64,000 bases of DNA from Larix kaempferi (GCA_027924585.1 BSBM01000001.1:53436501-53500500), one strand, 5' to 3'; shown: positions 23,150 through 34,969, numbered from the stretch's first letter. Notes: generated by a model from the letters alone, not told the origin. A program made the numbers and translations.

Positions 23150-23480
23150 TTTGAATTCGGTGCACTTGTATACATGACACGCCCGAGTGCGTCAGTAACA
23201 AAACCGCACCGGTGTGTTAAATCAAATAGGTCGCACCGGGAACAGAGAATCAAGATACGCAAATCGACTTTTTTTGTTTTTGTAAAATAATAAAAAATTA
23301 CTCGATGCATGTCATATCCGGTGCATTATAGTAAATGCGACGCACTGGAAACAGAGAACCGAGACACGAAAAATGAATTTTGCGTTTTTATAAAATAATT
23401 AAAAATGATGTGATGCAGGTCATATCCGGTGTGTTATGTCGATGGACGCACTGGTGCATTCCGGTAATACAAACGCAACG
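23150..23480. repeat. Second 'gcaccggtgc' motif array
   Basis: Words such as cgcaccggtgtg, gtcgcaccggga, tccggtgcatt and cgcactggtgcat recur in AT-rich DNA. About 112 bp are also duplicated in tandem (about 23237 and 23349, both starting ggRaacagaga and containing 'caggtcatatccggtg' or the like). The same motif family marks 5640-6140 and 34970-35290. Confidence 0.75.
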
Positions 23481-23589
23481 ATTTTGACGCATGCCTTTTT
23501 TAATTTAAAAAAAACAAAACTTAACAGGGCCTACATGGTTACTTATTCGACTAAGAAAGTGGCCCCATATCACCCTACTCTTTCTATAT

Positions 23590-23746
23590 ATAATCACAAC
23601 CTCAGTAAATCCAAAATCCCTAAAAGGTGAAATCGTAATTCTGTATAACAATAGAGGGATTTAAACCCTAATGAAGAATTTTGTTGCCACATAAAATGAA
23701 AAGAAGCAGCGAGAAAATAATGCTTGCAACATTGAAGGTAAGTATG
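23590..23746 (+). promoter_or_regulatory. Possible promoter and first exon facing right
   Basis: A TATA-like ctatatataatc at about 23586-23598 is followed some 140 bp later by a good donor site (TTGAAG/gtaagtatg, cut near 23737). No coding exon on the plus strand follows nearby, so its target is unknown. Offered as a weak call. Confidence 0.3.
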
Positions 23747-23772
23747 AACAAGTTATACAACTTGACGAGAAC
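23747..23772 (+). repeat. Left arm of a perfect 26-bp inverted repeat
   Basis: The 26 bases are exactly complementary to 34598-34623. They begin aacaagttatac and end acttgacgagaac; the first half is itself a small palindrome (caagtt-atac-aacttg). The pair encloses the divergent methyltransferase and transposase genes. Confidence 0.88.
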
Positions 23773-23830
23773 CCGACATTGTTCTCGTTTTTTGGGGGGT
23801 CAATTTTAGTAGCTGTTTTTACCTCCGTTT

Positions 23831-23871
23831 CAAAAAGTGTGTATACTGGTAGCACCATTTTTCATTTTGAG
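23831..23871. repeat. Left imperfect hairpin
   Basis: caaaaagtgtgtatac / tg / gtagcaccattttt is an imperfect version of the near-perfect hairpin at 34480-34529. It lies about 60 bp inside the inverted repeat, the same spacing as on the right. Confidence 0.65.
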
Positions 23872-24384
23872 TCATTTTTGTGATTTTGAAACTTCTTGGT
23901 CATAAGAAAACTATAACTTTTATTTACAAGGGCCTTTTTCCAAACTTTAAAAAAAAACTACATTTAATAGCTAATAATAGTAAAAAAATACACACATTTT
24001 ATTTTTTTATTTTTTGTAAGATTTAGAAGCTAGATAGAACGAAAAATATATGCATTTTCAAAAAAAAATCATTAAACTTTTATTTGTTAAAGAAGTCATT
24101 TTTTGGGCAAATTTCTGAACAGAATGAGAAAAAAAGACATTTCAAACCATTTTTTAACGTATTTTCTGTTATTTGATGTATAAAAATGATACTCTTTACC
24201 ATTATTTTCCATAAAGTGATTATTCACATAAACTCAACAAAACATATACCATATACCAAATATTTGTAAATAGCATATTAAAAACATAACAATTATTCTC
24301 AAAATAAAATCTTCAATCCAAAACATTACAAAAATATCTTATCAAAAATTTGTCAACTTTCACATTTTCCTCAACGATATGAAA

Positions 24385-27300
24385 CTAATCAACAATATCA
24401 TGTAGCCCGAAATATTCATTGAAATTGACATTTTCTGTTGGTTGGCTCTCTTCCTGGACCTCAATGTGTTCTTCCATTGGGTCTTCTACTTCTGCAAAAT
24501 GCCCAAAGTGATCTTTTCCGAACATCCATTTTAAAGGAGGTTGAGGCTCTTTTGACATATTTGCCACAAGTGACTCACTGAATTCTCCTTTCTTCAAACC
24601 AACTTCTTGCATTTCACCTGGAAGAACTTTCATAGCATTAATTCTTTGCTTGATATAATTGCACTGTAGTAGATCATTCTCAATGGATATGCAATTTCTT
24701 CCTGTTTGTAAGGAACCTGCTATTGTTGTACATAATCACTACATACAAAAGAAAAAAAGTTAAATAACATAATGAAACATAAATTTAAAAAATATATATT
24801 ACTGAATTTAGGTTACGACATTAGTTTCATATGTAATATCATAAATATTACCTGATCCTGAGAACAAATCTAGAACCCAATCTCCTTCTTTTGAAAAAGT
24901 ATCTATGAGATAATTAAGCAATGGTTGTGGCTTCTGGTAGATGTTTATAGTCTCTCCTTTCAAATCTCTTTCTTCATATGTCAACTTGTTAACCATGGCA
25001 TTATAAGACAATATTTGACTATAATTTCCTTCACTCTTTACATTGATTAAAATAGATTCATAGGTCTCATCTTTTGTCCAACATGCACGATGTATGTTTT
25101 TAGTATCACTCATAAATGGATCAGTGTTGGAGCTAACGAATGTTAGGCTTATGCCTGTAACAGAAATAGATAAGAATCTAATTAACTTATAGAAAAATAA
25201 TTTTGGTTTCTAAATTCAAATGTTTAATAATATACTACAAATATCTTACCAATACAGTTGTTTCCTTGAGTTTGCTTTATCCTTGAAGGTTGTTAGCACT
25301 ACTCCTCCTTGTACATCCGAATGGAAAACAAGAAATATCCATAGGGTTGATGTTGTGACGTCCAGAAATCCCGAAACCACTTTATTGAATGACTGGTATG
25401 TATAAGGATCACAATCATAAGTAATGTTTTTGATATTGTATCCATGAGGGATATCTGCAATAACTAGGGAGTACTCCTTTTTGGGAACAAGATTTGCAAT
25501 GTTTGCACAACCACCCAAAATCACTATATATTGCACAGTGTTGAGCCCATTCCAAACGTGATAATCAAGGGTGTCATCAAGTTCAACGTTTGCAAGACGT
25601 TATCTTCTTTGTCATTATATTTTGGCTCTTTGAATATGAATTTTGAAAGAATCTGGTACTGTACTCTTATTTGACATCTTTGAAAACAAAATTATATCTA
25701 TATGTAATAAAATAGAATTGAATTCACTTAGAAACAAATAAAATAGAATTGAATTCACTTAGAAATAAATAAAATAGAAAATATCATAAATCATCATACC
25801 TTTTTGTATGCAACAAAAAAATCTTTTAAGTTTTCCATGGAGCTTGAATCTCGATAGTTGCATCTGACATCATCCCAACTCTTCTCACCCAACATTATAA
25901 CCATATCCTCTTGTATTTTCATGTAAACCTTATGACTACATGATGTAAAAATAAATGGTGTTTACAATGACATCTAATAATAGCAAAATTCTTATTTAAT
26001 AAAAAATCTTAAACGCAAAAAATAAACTTAAAAAAATAAAAACAACCTATAAACTTACTTTTCAAATTCATTGCACATTTCCTCCAAGGATAATTCACCT
26101 GACTTTACACGTGACAACATTGTAGATATAAGTGTTTCATACTTCACACCTTGCAATGATATCCAAGGTGTTATAGTCATATCTTCTGGCAAATTCTTGA
26201 CATGAGGGCCTCCTTTACTACTGCTCTATACAACTGCTTTATTTATTTTTACCTTTTGATTTTTTACGGCAATATTCTCCCACATGCTAAATATATCATC
26301 AATCAAATCCCATATGTGGCCCGTTCTAAATGACAACTGAAAATAGTTATCTGCATCTCTGAATGCAACACTTCCTTTCAAACCTTTTTGTTTCACATTG
26401 TCCTCTTTAATAGGGACACCTATTTCCATACAACATTGTTTCCAGAAATTTGCATCAACTTTCAATCTATCCCCACCACATATTTGTTCAAATTAATTGT
26501 GGATAAATATAACCCTTTGAATAAATGTCATGGAAATCCTATATTCACTATCTGTATTGTGATCCCATGCCAATAGTTTTGCTTCCACATCTGTTAAACT
26601 AGCGTAAATGATGCATTTCACTGTTTGAAAAATAGGGTTTTTGGGAAACTCTTGCATCAATTATCTTCTAGCCTCCGCAGAATGATTCCCCCCCAAAACA
26701 TAGTAGTTGTAATAAAAACATATTGATTATTTAAATGCATCTCTAACATGAACTTATTTTGGGTCAACAAGAACTAGGTAGTCAACCACATGTCCATAGG
26801 GATTGTGCCTCATCAATGCTTTCAATTTATGAACATGCAAGAGATGTGGTTTCCTAATTTGATACTTCTCTTGGCCTTCTGTGTGTCTATAAAGTTTCAC
26901 TTCACATTTAAATCAAATGTATTCCCATTATGAACCAACTTATCCCTGCACAATCGATCTCGAATAACATTTTGTGTTGTCTTAACAACACCATCATCTA
27001 GATCACCACCCAGAGTGATGATTTCCAAACTGTCCCCCGAGTTTTCACTATGATTTTCAACATTGGATTGAACATCTTCTCTCCTCCTTTTATGTACTGA
27101 AGCATTTGTATCTAAAAGAACAACTTGTTGATCAAGAATGGAAACATCCTCATCCATAGGTATTTTAGAAGAGTGTCTCTTACTCTTAACAGCAGAAGTA
27201 ACATCCTCATCACCAACAATTCGTCGATCATGTTCAGTTGGGCGAGATATACTTTTGAATGTAACCTTCCTAGGTACTTCATTTGATTGTTGGATTCCTT

Positions 27301-27970
27301 TTCCTTTCTGTGCTTGTACTTCTTCAGGAACATTTTGCACTCGTTTCTCCTTTTATGTTTCTCCCTTCTTTGGTTCTTCTCCCTTATGAAGAGGGGCATT
27401 AATGACATCCATCGAATTTTCTTATGTAGAATAAATTCCATTCAGAATATGGGAAAGTGGCATAGCAAAATCATGCGAAATAAAAACATTATTGTATTAA
27501 ATTTATTACATGTTCATATAATTCAAAGTATAAGAAATTCAAAAAGATATAAAAATAGAGAAACTTACACTCTTGCGCTCAATATTGTGCATGACTCCTG
27601 CACAAAATTCTGTGAAAATTTTGTCGATCTTATAGTTTGAAACCTTCAAAGAATATCAGATTTTGACAAAGATTTTAGATTGTTTCACTAGTGCATAAAC
27701 AATGTCTTTACCCGACACCAAACAAATATCTCGCAACAATCCCAATCAGTGATAATCATTTTTAAGATATGCAAATGCAACACAATATAAATGAATATTG
27801 TCTAGGTTGCCTTGATATTTCTCTTTCAGAAACCAAGAATAGTCAATTTTCTCTTCATCTGGTGCATGTTTCCATTCTCTAGCATTCTTGGCTTTTAAAT
27901 CATCATTGGATACAACTTCATCACGCTCAACATTCTCAGATGGCTCAACTATTTTTTTCGATGACTTCAT
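24385..27970 (-). pseudogene. Beta-class DNA amino-methyltransferase (N6-adenine/N4-cytosine type), multi-exon relic
   Basis: This would transfer a methyl group from S-adenosylmethionine to an amino group of DNA bases. Near 25450-25500 (in 25246-25536) YSLVIADIPHGYNI resembles catalytic motif IV (D/N/S-P-P-Y/F/W); the usual first Pro is Ile and the aromatic residue is His. At about 24852-25113 come KPQPLLNYLIDTF (motif X) and GDWVLDLFSGSG (motif I). Across an intron, TTIAGSLQTGRNCISIENDL (about 24670-24732) completes motif I and gives the acidic ribose-binding residue. The order IV, X, I is that of the beta class (N6_N4_Mtase). Upstream exons include about 26050-26465 (PEDMTITPWISLQGVKY, NVKQKGLKGSVAFRDADNYF), 26897-27340 (polar linker) and 27746-27970 (start MKSSKKIVEPSEN). 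Several stops and a lost acceptor at 24732 (nearest AG is 7 bases off and breaks frame) show it is dead. The 3' tail ends at 24385. Confidence 0.78.
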
Positions 27971-28134
27971 TGACGATCTCGCTCAAGAGATGTTTATAGA
28001 TAGCTTTCTTGATTCCATTTTCCCTATAGTGAGAAACAAAACAAAAAAAGTTTAGTATATGTTTAAAAACAAATGGTTCCACTTAAAAAAATGTTAACAT
28101 ATAGTTTTAAAAAACATTAATTTTATTTAAATGT

Positions 28135-29250
28135 AGAGGGGGCTCGCGTTTAAAAAAAAAAATGAATATCCCTTGGTCTATGCTACGGGCGCCCAACGCA
28201 TAGCCATTGGGATAGCGCACCAAATGCATAGCCCTTGGGCTATGCTACGGGCGCCCCATATCATAACCCAAGGGAATAGCATTGGGCGTGGGCGGGGTCC
28301 TTGGGCCATGCTATAGGCACTCTTTGGGCTCGATGGGCGGGAACTATGGGCGCCCGGGGGCAGAGCGTTTCCCCCCTGGCCCCCTTTGGGCTCTCACAAT
28401 GCTCGCCCTAGTGGGCGACGTGATTACCACAGCCCAAAGGGGGCATGGGGGCGGAGCGCCGCTCCCCCCTGCCCCCTTTGGGCACCCACGGCGCCCTACC
28501 GCTCCCCCTCGACCCCCTTTGGGTGCCCACAATGCTCGCCTGCTCTCCCTGGCCCCATTTGGACGCCCACAATGCTCTCCCTAGCGGGCAGAGAGATTCT
28601 TGTGTGATTTTGAGAATCGTGTCGCCCGACGGGCCAACGCTGTGGGCGCCCAAAGGGGGTCGGGGCCGCCTGACGGGCCAACATTGTGGGAGCCCAAAGG
28701 GGGTTGGGGGGGAGATGAGAATCACACCACCCGCTAGGGAGGGCGCTTTGGGGGCCCATGGGCGGAGCTTTGCTACCCCCCGACCCCCTTTGGGCGCCCA
28801 TAGTGCCGACCCATTGGGCGTTGTGGGTGTCCAAAGGGCGCCTGGAGCTCCTCTCAACTTCCAAAGGGGCGGGTCGAGCCTTCCCCTTTGGCAGCGGGGA
28901 GGATCTCCGCTCCTCCCCCAAGCCGCCCTTTGGGCGTCCAATGCATAGCCCGTGGGATATGCAATGGGCCGCCCTACAATGGGTTCCCAAAGGGCGACCC
29001 ATTGCATAGCCCATGAGCTATGCATAGCCCATAGGCTATGCATTGGGTTCCCTTTGGCTTCCCATTGCATAGCTCGTGGGCTATGCATAGCCTACAGGCT
29101 ATGCATTGGGTTCCCTTTGGCGTCCCATTGCATAGCCCGTGGGCTATGCATTGGGTGCTCTTTGGGAATCCCATTTCATAGCCCGAGGGTTATGCATGGC
29201 CCCTAGGTTATGCATTGGCCACATCCTTTAGGTGCATAATCCCTCGGGCC
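28135..29250. repeat. GC-rich, palindrome-rich island between the divergent genes
   Basis: An abrupt block rich in cccaaaggg, gggcgccc and gcatagcccgtgggctatgc words within otherwise AT-rich DNA. The right half (about 28925-29225) repeats 'catagcccNNgggctatgcattggg', each a hairpin. All six frames are open for long runs (for example 28408-29088 minus, 226 codons), which reflects composition and not coding. It separates the 5' end of the methyltransferase gene (27970) from that of the transposase gene (30113). A role as a bidirectional promoter or CpG island is inference. Confidence 0.75.
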
Positions 29251-30112
29251 CAAAGAAAAAAAAATTACCCAGGTTTTTACAGAGGGCATGCTGAAGCCCA
29301 AGAAAAAAAATTTACATTAAAACATTAGAAATTTAAAGTATTAAAAAAAAACATTTACATTCCAAAAATAATTTAACTAACCTTGACAGTGTTTGAAGCT
29401 CTTCGATGGTCTTCAAAGCCTTATGGATCGTTGTTTGCAAAGGGTGACTCTAGAAAATCAAACTGCGTTAATATAACATAAAATAAATTTTTTTTTACCG
29501 CTTTATGAAAGTGGGATTAAAAAAAATGACAAAAGCATAGAGAAAACATTACCAAAGGAAATATAAAAGAGAAAGGTTTATTTTAAAAAAAAAGAACTAA
29601 CCTTCAAAGAACTATTAAATTACCCGAAATTTCAAACGTGAAGAATAAAAAACCAAAATAGTTTATATGGTTGATATTAAGTTTAACATTATTCGTTTTA
29701 CAAATGCAGGATTAAAAAAAGTGTAATTAGCTAATGCATTATTTCTAAATTTAGAGAAGAAGGCATTAAATGATATTTGACTAGTGTTATGGATCTTGGT
29801 TTAAAAATTAATGGAAATAACTAATATTGTATTAAAAAGTTTGGATAACATTGTTTACATATTATTTTATTAGTATTATTACAATTTTTATACAATAAAT
29901 TAAATTATTTTTAATAGTGTTATGATTTTGTTAGAAATGTGTGATTTATTTTGCAAGGAAATTTTGGAAGGGAAATTTTGGAGGGGATGCTTGGGAGGGA
30001 AAATTTGGTTCTTTTAGCTATAAGATTTTTGGGGGTTGACAGTTGCACCATTGTATTTTTTGGTGAGGAGTGTGAGAAAATTTCATTCTCTTATTCTTTT
30101 TAGTAAAAAGTC
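29251..30112. other. AT-rich region upstream of the transposase gene
   Basis: Low-complexity A- and T-rich sequence without a gene. Close to the ORF, 'tggaagggaaattttggaggggatgcttggga' type short repeats occur at about 29960-30005. Promoter elements cannot be assigned. Confidence 0.5.
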
Positions 30113-33100
30113 ATGGACTCGTCTGAATCAATCACAATGTGTAAAGATGTACATGAAGGTGATGGAAATTTTCATTTAATTGGGGATTTCAAAGGAATTG
30201 ATGATGATTTTCCTCCAAGTGATGATTTTAAAGGCATTAATGATGATTATGAAGAGCTTCCTCCCTGTGGAAATTTTAAAGACACCGAGGAAGATGATGA
30301 CAATTTTCCTCCAAGTGACGATTTTCAAGGCAACAATGATGATTTTGCTCAAGGAAATGATTCTCAAGGCACTAATGATGATTTTCCTCCAAGTGATGAT
30401 TTTCAAGGCACTAACAATAATTTTCCTTCAAGCCAAGATTTTCCTCCAATCGAGGATTTTCAAGGCACAAACGATGATTTCCCTCCAAGCCAAGATTTTC
30501 CTCCAAGCGAGGATTTACAAGACATCAAACTTGAGTTTCCTTCAAGCGAGGATTTTAATGGCACCGATGATGATTTTCCTCCAAGCGAGGATTTTAATGG
30601 GATTGATAATGTTCCTCCCCCAAGAAAGGATTTTGATGGAATTTACGATGATTTTCCTCCAAGCAAGGATTTTAATGGGACTGATAATGTTTCTCCTGTA
30701 AGCAAGGATTTTGATGGTACTGATGATGATTTTCCTCCAAGCGAGGATTTTAATGGGACTAATAATGTTTCTCCTCGAAGCAAGGATTTTGGTGGCACAG
30801 ATGATCATTTTCCTCCAAGCGAGGATTTTAATGGGACATATGATGATTTTGGTGAGGATAAAGGAAACAACAATGTTGAAGATGATTTTCCTCCCAGCCA
30901 GGATTTTGGTGGCTCTAATGATGATTTTCCTCCAAGTGAGGATTTTAATGGGACAAAAGATGATTTTGGTGAGGATGAAGGCACCAATAATGGTGAAGAT
31001 GATTTTCCTCCAAGCGAGGATTATAATGGTAGTGATGATGATTTTCCTCCAAGTGAGGATTTTAATGGAAACAATGATGATATTCCTCCAAGCGATGATT
31101 TTAATGGGACAGATGATAATTTTGGTGAGGCCGAGGGCACCAATAATGGTGAAGATGAATTTCCTCCAAGCGAGGATTTTGATGGCACCGATGATGATTT
31201 TACTCCAAGGGAGGATTTTGATGGCACTAATGGATTTTGTGGTAAGGAAGAATGGACCAATAATGGTGAAGGTTATTTTCCTCCAAGCATATATTTTGAT
31301 GGCGTTGATGATGATTTTCCTCCAAGCGAGGATATTTTAATGGTACAAATGATGATTTTGGTGATGATGAACCCTCCAATGATGTTGATTTAACCTCAAG
31401 TGATAAACTTGATATTGAGGATAATCATTCTCCTACTAATTTTGGTGATGATAATCTCAATGAGAGGGATGATATTCTTCATAGTGAGGATATTCATTCT
31501 AATGAGGATGATTTAATGGTTCCTGAAACACAAAGTCAAATTGTACCAATGAGCAAGATTACGTGTAGGACTAGGCCATTTTATATCAATCCAAAGCATT
31601 CTAGTTATACAATGTCTAGGAAAGATTTGCTCATAAGTCCCAGTTCTATTACTAATTTGATTTTAAGTGAGTGTTGCCAAAAAAATCGTCTTAAAAAAAT
31701 ACACTACAATTATGCCTTAGAGAAAAGGCGAGCATATATGTCAATGAACAAAAATATGCAAAATTCATACTTGGTAGGGTGCACGATTTCTACAATGGCA
31801 AGTTATGATTATCGCATTGGAAGTATTTTGCTTTGTAGAAGGGCATTCAAAAGAATCCACTCAATTGGTAATATTAGACTATCAAGAATCCAGACAAGTA
31901 TAGAAAATGATCCTACATTTTATTCTAAGGAATATCACGCATTAGCTAGTGGGCCGATACAAACATTGCAATGTCATGGATGCATGACTTCTTTTCTAAG
32001 CATGGATAGAGTATGCTAGATTCAGAAACCATACATACACATTCCAGATAATTTCTCAAAGCAGGAAATATACAACTTGTACAAGGAATTGTTCAAGATG
32101 TTGAAGGAAATAACAATTTCATTAGATATGCATATTTTACAAGACTATGGAAAACATAGTTCAACAATGTTCGTATTCTTAAGAGGTCAAGGATGGGGGT
32201 TTGCAATGTATGTGCTTCTCTTAAACAAAGAAGGGATAAATCAGAAGGGATAGAGAGAGGTGTGTCTCTAACAACTTTATTTTTTTAGAATACATATATA
32301 TTATTAAAGCTCTTCAATGTTTTGTTTTTATTTTATTTGTAGATTCTGTTGTTAAAGAACTTCAAGCACATCGCAATCAACAATTAGTTGAACGACAAAA
32401 GTTATACAAACACCACAAGAAGTGTTATGATGAACCACATAAGTATATGGGTTTGATAATTGATGGCATGGATCAGAAAAAAAAAAATAACACTTTTGCC
32501 ACATTTTGTTTGTGTACCAAAGAATTTAAAGGGGGACAATTTTATTCAGTTTCACTTGGTTGGTTGTATGGTTTTTAATGGTCAAATATCTCCAAGGGTT
32601 TACTTTACAGCTCCCAATATTCATAATGATGCAAATATGACCATTACCATAATTCACCATGTGATGACTCATTGGTCTGGTAATCTTCCTCGAGTTCTAT
32701 ATCTGCAATTGGATAACACTTGCCAAGAAAACAAAAATCAGATCGTGTTTGGTTAACTGAACATGCTTGTTGAATTGGGAATTTTTCAAAAGGTTAAAGT
32801 TGGTTTCCTTATTGTTGGGAATACACATGACCATATTGATCAAAAGTTTAGACATTTTGCAGTGACATTAGGGAGGAAGAATGTTGGGAGCCTGCCATCA
32901 TTAACTGAAATTATTAGAAAAACATATAGTCGAGAGCCCGTTGTACTAACATTGGAGGAAACTATTGACATGCGAAGATTTATTTTGGGATCGCATGGTG
33001 AAGAAAGGTGCATTGAGAAAATTAATGGCATTAGATTTCAACATCAATTTCGTATAAAAAATATTAGAAGTACTCAACAAGTGCAGGATGGGGGCCTACA

Positions 33101-34003
33101 TCAGGTTTAGCATTTCTAAAATTCAACCCAAGTCATCAAATGTATGATTCAATGTTATTGTTGTTGCAATCAGTTGTTGAGATTCAAAATGCACGCCAGC
33201 ACAATAGAGATGTTGACTCTTCTCAATGCTTGGAAGAAATCAAAATTTTTATCAAAGATACATATGACTATTTTGATGTTGTTGATTCTATTTGGTGGGA
33301 GTCATTTTTCATGGTGAAAAATGACATAATTTCAAACTCTACAAATGGAGATATCTTTTTGAAGACTCCATTTAGTTTGCCACAAAGTATGTCAAATGAA
33401 AATGAGGAGAGAAATGTTGAGCCTGAAGTTGTAGAGTCTTCTCAACCAGAATAAAGGGAAATGTACATTGGGTCTAGAAGATCATCTACACGGCGTGAGG
33501 CGATGGAAGACCTTTACAGAGGCTCAGTACAAGATATTAAGGAGGGTTGCATGATTGCATTTTTGGCCATAGAAGATCCACGTGGTTATCCATTCTGGAT
33601 TGCAAAAGTTATGGAGGTCAATAAAGAAAATGAAGAAGTTATATTTATTGAAGTACATTGGTATGGAACCGACACACACCCATTTGATGGTGTGTACAAG
33701 CTGGAGATGGTGATTGAGAAAAAGTTTTGCAAAAAAAGGAAAAGAAGGAGTCAAAATGTAAATCATTGTCGCATAGAAATTTTGAAATTAGAGGATGTTG
33801 ACATACTAGTTTATGACTTCTAGTTGACAAGTAAAGGCACTCTTCGTTCTAAGACTATAGAGATTATCAAAAGATTGTTGGAACTAGAAATAGTTGCAAC
33901 ATGGGAGTCTGCTAAACCAAGGCATAGATCTAGAAGGAATATGGCATATGAAATGTTGGGCGTACATGAAGATTCATATGGTGCACTCATTGATAGTAGA
34001 TAA
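30113..34003 (+). pseudogene. DUF7869-type DDE-like transposase with an acidic tandem-repeat N-terminus
   Basis: Codons 30113 to about 31340 encode acidic repeats. A 2-base insertion near 31337 (gatattttaat for gattttaat) shifts the frame, which resumes at 31400-32018. There the family's N-terminal region is read: ISPSSITNLILSECCQKN, GSILLCRRAFKRIHSIGNI. After a TAG at 32017, a further frameshift and a likely intron (about 32262-32341, ending ttatttgtag), the core follows: LIIDGMDQKK, YLQLDNTCQENKN and VGFLIVGNTHDHIDQKF. The Asp of DGMDQ, the Asp of LQLDNT and the acidic residues of HTHDHID fit a DDE/RNase H-fold triad; that reading is inference. The C-terminal part (33140-34003) has a small domain (YPFWIAKVMEVNKENEEVIF, VHWYGTDTHPF) typical of these proteins. 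Stops at 33452 and 33821 and frame changes make it a pseudogene. It is divergent to the methyltransferase gene. Confidence 0.75.
30190..31345 (+). repeat. Coding tandem repeat, DDFPPSEDFNGT units
   Basis: About thirty units of 12-13 codons (roughly 36-39 bp), consensus DDFPPSEDFNGT, with longer variants that carry FGEDEGTNNGED. The peptide would be strongly acidic and unstructured. Units in the middle and 3' part are nearly identical at the DNA level, showing recent homogenisation, while the first few are more varied. Confidence 0.92.
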
Positions 34004-34479
34004 TAATATGGGTCATCTACATCTTCATCCAGTCATTCATCTGAATAAAATGTAGCTTCTGATGGTGTGTCAGAATCCACGTGTTGATTTGAATATTTGC
34101 ACATGAAACATTTTGTCTTTTTGATTAATATGCCATTGTTTGTATGGCAACTCTAAAGGAGTGCTTGAATTTTGATATGAATGACTTCTACGTCTTATGG
34201 TTTAATATATGATTTTATGATGAATATCATAATTTTTTTATTTTATATGAAAATAGTGGTCAAATTATTTCTTGAATAATTTGTTTAACTCAGTGCAAGT
34301 TTTATATAGTGTTAGTAAGAGATTAAATAAACACAATTTCAATTATGATAAAATCATATAAAAATGCATTTTTTTGAAAAAGTGTGCTATCGATAGCATT
34401 AGTTTTCAATTTAGAGCTTGATTTTAAGGTTTTTGCAAACAACAGTAACAAATGTTTTGGTTCATTTCTATATTTTTGA
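34004..34479. other. 3' flank of the transposase gene, no gene
   Basis: AT-rich sequence between the transposase stop and the hairpin. It would hold the 3' UTR. Nothing else is recognised. Confidence 0.5.
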
Positions 34480-34529
34480 CCCCAAATCAAAAAGTGGTGC
34501 TACTGGTAGCACCACTTTTTGATTCGGGG
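34480..34529. repeat. Near-perfect 50-bp hairpin (24-bp arms, 2-bp loop)
   Basis: The arms start ccccaaatcaaaaagtgg on the left and end ccactttttgattcgggg on the right. They pair at 23 of 24 positions around the central 'tg'. It lies about 68 bp inside the right inverted-repeat arm, mirroring the weaker hairpin at 23831-23871. Confidence 0.9.
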
Positions 34530-34597
34530 TTGTTTTTTGATGTTTTTTATGCAAACATATGGGTTTTTATGGTTAGAGTTCTCATTTTGAGTATAAA

Positions 34598-34623
34598 GTT
34601 CTCGTCAAGTTGTATAACTTGTT
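34598..34623 (-). repeat. Right arm of the perfect 26-bp inverted repeat
   Basis: Exact reverse complement of 23747-23772 (begins gttctcgtcaag, ends gtataacttgtt). Arms are 10.8 kb apart and both lie beyond the 3' ends of outward-transcribed genes. Confidence 0.88.
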
Positions 34624-34969
34624 TATGAAGTTTTTTTTTCTAAATCTAGTTAAATTCTAAATAAGGTTATAAGATCTACGGTAATATTTACATGCTTGAA
34701 ATTTCTATTATGTAGGGTTTTGTTTGATTCACCATACCTAACAAATTTCGACACTGAGAACTCCTTCCAGTTGCTCCAAACTCCTTCCACGCAAGCCTCT
34801 CTTCCAAAACCCTCCCCTGAATTTTTTGGCAAAACAATGAGTTAATGTTTAGGTTTTTGGATTTTACACACTATTTAGATTTACTTTTCAAACTTAAAAT
34901 TGCCGCTCTTTTTTTAATTTAGGGCAAAAAGGGTTTGTGCGATTTTTTAAAATTTTGATTTTCGGCATT

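Noticed and set aside
28408-29088. Open frames of 226, 172 and 167 codons in the GC-rich island
   Set aside because: All frames on both strands are open because of composition and repeats; no domain or plausible protein composition.
30542-31340. Long frames (for example 209 codons plus, 88 minus) in other frames of the acidic repeat
   Set aside because: Shadows of the DDFPPSEDFNGT repeat, giving monotonous Ile/Met/Leu or Ser/Pro/Lys peptides.
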